A stretch of DNA of 64,000 nt from Syngnathus acus (taxonomy: Eukaryota > Chordata > Actinopteri > Syngnathiformes > Syngnathidae). The DNA lies in contig NC_051090.1 in assembly GCF_901709675.1 (NCBI RefSeq), positions 1,547,342 through 1,611,341 on the forward strand, in the 5' to 3' direction. Positions 60,060 through 64,000 of this stretch are shown one piece after another. Each line of letters begins with the position of its first letter. Within the stretch, counting starts at the first letter, position 1. The notes below the pieces were generated by a model. That model had not been told where the DNA came from and ran no database searches. It was given only the letters and a program-made list of their open reading frames with translations. Made by a program: the position numbers and the translations under genes.

Positions 60060-60161
60060 ATACCGTGGAAGCCGACTGGTGTGGTGCCGTGCCGGCTCGG
60101 CTCAGCGCATCCAAAATGCACAAAGTCAGATCACTTCCCTGCCCGCTGCGTGCAAAGGCAA
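59880..60161 (-). CDS. lhx9: LHX9 first coding exon
   Basis: ATG is at 60059-60057. The 60 residues begin MDVVGCKAEAAARTLRPGQG, then MLFHGISGDHIQGIM, and end MQINGRET. Human has MEIVGC at the same place, which supports this start. A second Met (22) opens the segment common to all LHX9 isoforms. The donor is ACG|GTGAGG at 59880/59879. A strong acceptor (TTTCCTTTTTCTGTGCTTTAG) just before 60161 suggests 102 nt of 5' UTR in this exon. Confidence 0.9.
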
Positions 60162-60539
60162 CTAAAGCACAGAAAAAGGAAAGGAAAAAAAAAGAAGGGG
60201 GGAATAAACTACAACAGCAGCGACACGGGTGGGACGACGAGAAGTTTTGGGAGTGAACCAGCTTGTTCTCTCTTTCCAGAATGTCTCATCCAGATTTAAA
60301 AAAATAGATATAAATAGTCCAAGGGGGTATAGGGAAGGAGGAGGGGGTGGCCGGTCAAAAATAATGACACAAGCTTCGGGTTGTTTCTTTTTTCTCTCTT
60401 TTCTCCTGACTTTCAAAGTTCCCAGTCAGGGCTCCTTGGTATTTGGAGGTCAGATTGGAAGTGCCTGCATTTGAGCACCGTGTCCTATTTGTGAAGAGAG
60501 CAAAGCCTGCCCCGGTCTGAATCATTTGGTAGGAGGAGT

Positions 60540-60641
<102 letters not shown>

Positions 60642-60927
60642 AACAAAGAAGTGCTTTTCTTGCCTTAAATCCTCCCTGTTTTCATTTTCTACATTTAAGT
60701 TGTTTTCATCACTTTCAATCACCACGTTCGTCGTTTATCTTCTAAAATGATTGGCGGAAATTCAATTTGTACGGAAGCTATTACATTCGACCCCCTGAGC
60801 TGCATTATCAGTATTATCGCTGTTGTTATTAATATCATCATCATTATCATAATCGTCACGATAAAATAATGAATTATTATTTTGGTCCAATCAAGTGTTT
60901 GTTTGCTTCAGCGTGCGCACGTGGATA

Positions 60928-60940
60928 GTGGGCGGGGCCT
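60928..60940. promoter_or_regulatory. GC box upstream of LHX9 coding start
   Basis: GTGGGCGGGGCC is a consensus Sp/KLF-type GC box about 0.9 kb upstream of the LHX9 ATG, inside the proposed 5' intron. It could serve a second, nearer promoter. Confidence 0.35.
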
Positions 60941-62587
60941 GATTCTATTCAACAATTAAAAAGTAGGCACTGCTCTATCTCATGCGAATTATATTCCCCC
61001 TCTAACACACTAAACAGTTGAAATGTTTTACTGTTTAATTTTCTCCCAACACCTACCTCGATTATCTGTTGTAATTGCATTGCATTCATTTCTCTCTTTC
61101 TCGGGAATTGGGCCATGCAGCAGCACCTTTGTTTACTTTCAATGAGACTTAATTACAGAAAAGGAGGTGAGTGACATTTTTCACGTTCGAACACACAGGG
61201 CGAGTGTGTTGTGTACGGTACGTGAAAAATAATGTGGTGGTAGTTAAACCCTTCAAAATTGGTTTCAAATTGAATTAAAATTGGACCGAAAATTGATCCA
61301 ACTCTTTTTTTGAAATTTCACTGAGATTATGCTATTAAATATAATATGTGACATCTTAAATGGGTGGGGGGTATAAATAACACGTTAATAAAAAAAACGG
61401 GGTGCATACTAAGAATTTTATTGTCACGAAAGCGCTATATTAATAGAGGTATTGTTTGTATGCATGCATACACCCCAAATATGGTGTCACAAAGTCTTAA
61501 TATGGTCTAACGGAGCCACGACATGAAATGTAAAATCAAAAAATGCAGAAGGCCTACTAAACTTTGGTCAACATAGCCTACAGCCTATATTTGTATTCTC
61601 ATTCATTTGAAGATGCGTTCCACGCACATATCCGTGCACCCCCACCCCCATTGAGCCTTTAACTGGAGGCCCCACGAAGGCTTCAACCCTTAGAGAGATG
61701 CTTTTTGGACCTGAATTGCATGCACGTTTATATTTGGGCATCCCACCAGTATAAAAAAAAGAAAATAAATAGAATGTACATTACATTTTACTTGCATGCA
61801 TGACAGGCTGACTGTAAGAATATACCGCGCTATTGTTACAATAAAAAAAGAAATACGTTGACGTCACGCATCTCTACGATGATTTTATGGAGATATTTTA
61901 GACGACTTGATATGTCGATAAAAGGAGAACCGTGTTGACCCGTAGCCTCCAGCAGTAACATTTGATTTGAGTGAGGCGGATTTAGCGATGCATCAGTGAG
62001 CATGCAGCGAGTAGCACACAAGGGCTGGTGTCGTTTGTCCATTTGCATGAATAATTGTGTTATTCTCTGCTCGTAAACACGTTCATTTTGCTTTTTGCCC
62101 CTTCTCAATTTCACAGGGGAGCCTGCTTGAGTGCCTTTAAGTCTGAATGCTGTGATCTTGTTTTCGGCCAATAACGCATTTCATGTCTTGAAAATGAATC
62201 GTTACAATTTAGACCGTTTATGAAACGTATTGAATTTAAACAACGGAAAACAAAACGACAAGTGTATTTCAATTGATTTAAATATTTAAAAAGGTCAAGT
62301 CCCTTTTTATGAAAATGGCATGATAGCATTACTATTTGTATTGCCCTAATAGAAGAAAAATAAATATTCCAAATTATATAACTTACCGGGGTAATTTCAA
62401 AACAAACGTTAATTAGCGTATCTAAAGTCGAACAATAAAAAAAAAAAAGAGGTGCTTTTTAAAGAGAATTTGTGAGTTAGTTGTTATTAACCATTGTCTT
62501 CCATTAAGCGTCCTGTTTTCCCGGTGCCTGCTATTGGCGTATTTATTCCAAGAAAACAATTCCCGGTGTCAGTCAGGCTCTTCTTAC

Positions 62588-62900
62588 CTGAGGATGTTCG
62601 ATGGCCGCGCGATGCGATGCGATGCGCAAGGCGGAGGAGACGCTCCCTCCAGCCGGCACTGTGCGCTGGCAATGGAGAAGAAGAGGAGAGAGAGGAGATT
62701 GGAGATTGGAGATTGGAGGGAGGCTTCCTGCCTGCTTGCCTGCCGGTAGATGGGGGCTGTTCCACGTTTGTGAGCCGCGGCTCCACTCCACTTCCAGCCT
62801 CGATTAAAAGGCAAGTCATCTAAATATTCCTCCGGCACGCACAACACGAAAAGTGCGAGCCAATGGCCTCCTTTGCAGGCGTGCAAGCTTCTGATGGCTG
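62588..62900 (-). promoter_or_regulatory. lhx9: Probable LHX9 upstream non-coding exon and promoter
   Basis: A near-perfect minus-strand donor (ATCCTCAG|GTAAGAAG) ends at 62588. The DNA above it is CpG-rich (GCGCGGCC, repeated GCGATGC units) and purine/pyrimidine-biased. Together with the strong acceptor before 60161 this makes a 5' UTR intron of about 2.4 kb (62587-60162). The upper boundary and start site are guesses. Confidence 0.42.
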
Positions 62901-63693
62901 ATGTCGCCACGAATTAAAAAGGGCTAAATAACACCATCCTGGATCGGTTACCGCCTTATGGCAAGCGAGAAGCATTCACACGGAGATTTACAAAGCATAT
63001 GTTAAATTCATTTGGGGTTTTAGTCATCATAAGAACGAAATAGATTTTCTTTATCCTGTATGACGCCTCGCTGTTTGAATGAGACGCTCCACTTGTCTGT
63101 GATAATTCAAAAATATTCTAACGTATGCAATAATAACAACGAATTAATCATGCATGATGGCAAACTCATAAAACCACCACAAGATTCTGTATATAGGCAA
63201 CCTTTTCTTGATTAGCAAATAAGGAATTAACATAATGCATTATTTGCATTAGTTGTCAAGTTCACGAATGAATGAATGAATATTAAAGCAAAAAATATAT
63301 AGTCATCTTCCCTTGTCTTGAACGATATAGCTCTTACTCAATGTTGGTTGGACCATTCGAAAGCCTTTTGGCCTTCCAGTGACATGAAAAAAAGAAAAAA
63401 ATAATATTCACCACTTTAATAACGTCAAACCTTTGTGTTTCCCCAAAACGGCATATTGTTTTGAAGTGGTTTTATTATGCCTGACTTCAAATGAGACCAT
63501 ATTTCCTCCACCATCAAATGTCCCTTTGCTTCTTGTCTATGAATATTCATGTCCCCAAACGGCTGGGAATGTTAAAAAAAAAAAAAAAAAAGTCCATAAA
63601 GGGATGCTCACAATGGTCATAAAATAGCACAGACCTTTAAGTGCACCGAGTCTGCACCTGAATTGAACTGTTAATATGACACAGGGAGTCATC

Positions 63694-63716
63694 CTGCAGG
63701 CAGGCAGGCAGGCAGG
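63694..63716. repeat. (AGGC)n microsatellite
   Basis: There are about five to six CAGG units upstream of LHX9. Confidence 0.95.
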
Positions 63717-64000
63717 ATCACACACACTTCAGGGAGGTGTGGGTGGAGTGATTTCAATTGACAAGGAGTGAATAGAATATTGTCTGGGTGAACACTTGGG
63801 CTGTGAGCAAAGGGTGACAATTAATTACACCTCTTCTGCTGGCATAAATGAACACGTGCCATGCTGCTATACACTCACTTTGCTCCTTCTGCCTGGTATG
63901 CATCTCATCAATAATGCAAGGCCATTGAGATCCCGTGTAGTGCAATGTGCACGGTGGCTCCTCGGGCGCAGCGGGCCCGCCCGGCCGGGTTCAACCGGAC

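Noticed and set aside
61880-61965. Possible alternative LHX9 N-terminal exon (MLLLEATGQ reading) resembling human MLNGTTLEA
   Set aside because: The similarity is only to a few residues and no proper splice donor follows, so it is not supported.
63985-64000. GGGTTCAACCGGAC at the window edge, B-box-like
   Set aside because: It is cut off by the window end, with nothing upstream that folds as a tRNA.

Overview
This is vertebrate, almost certainly teleost fish, nuclear DNA. It carries large intron-split genes with GT/AG splice sites, many microsatellites and homopolymer runs, short non-autonomous DNA transposons of types common in ray-finned fish, and long non-coding stretches. There is no prokaryotic gene organisation. 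Two protein-coding genes can be supported. Both lie on the minus strand, head to tail, in the order LHX9 then NEK7 in the direction of transcription, as I remember it from human chromosome 1q31.

LHX9 (about 62.8 to 52.1 kb) encodes a LIM-homeodomain transcription factor. Five coding exons join in frame to a 399-residue protein with two LIM domains, a homeodomain and the conserved C-terminal tail. About 1.9 kb beyond the normal stop codon lies a second, alternative last exon (52136-52192). It encodes an 18-residue tail that replaces the homeodomain from position 47 onward, including the recognition helix, and so gives the DNA-binding-deficient LHX9-alpha type of isoform. A probable non-coding first exon and promoter lie near 62.6-62.9 kb, upstream of a 2.4 kb 5' intron that contains a (CT)48 microsatellite.

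NEK7 (about 48.6 to 16.9 kb) encodes the NIMA-related mitotic kinase and NLRP3 cofactor. Nine coding exons join in frame to 303 residues with every kinase signature intact. A CpG-rich segment at 48.19-48.64 kb with a perfect splice donor is the probable non-coding exon 1 and promoter, only about 3.5 kb from the end of LHX9.

The remaining 16.9 kb downstream of NEK7 has no recognisable gene. It does hold a CpG-rich island (8.4-9.4 kb) with an exon-like donor, a perfect 20-bp palindrome containing a TREpal nuclear-receptor site, and a 65-bp tandem duplication. Introns contain an hAT-type MITE with a perfect 8-bp target duplication, a palindromic MITE with 27-bp perfect termini, a foldback element and a large imperfect inverted repeat built on TAATTA cores. 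One coding-looking but unidentified open frame lies in NEK7 intron 1 (47550-47990). I saw no RNA genes, CRISPR arrays or viral genes.
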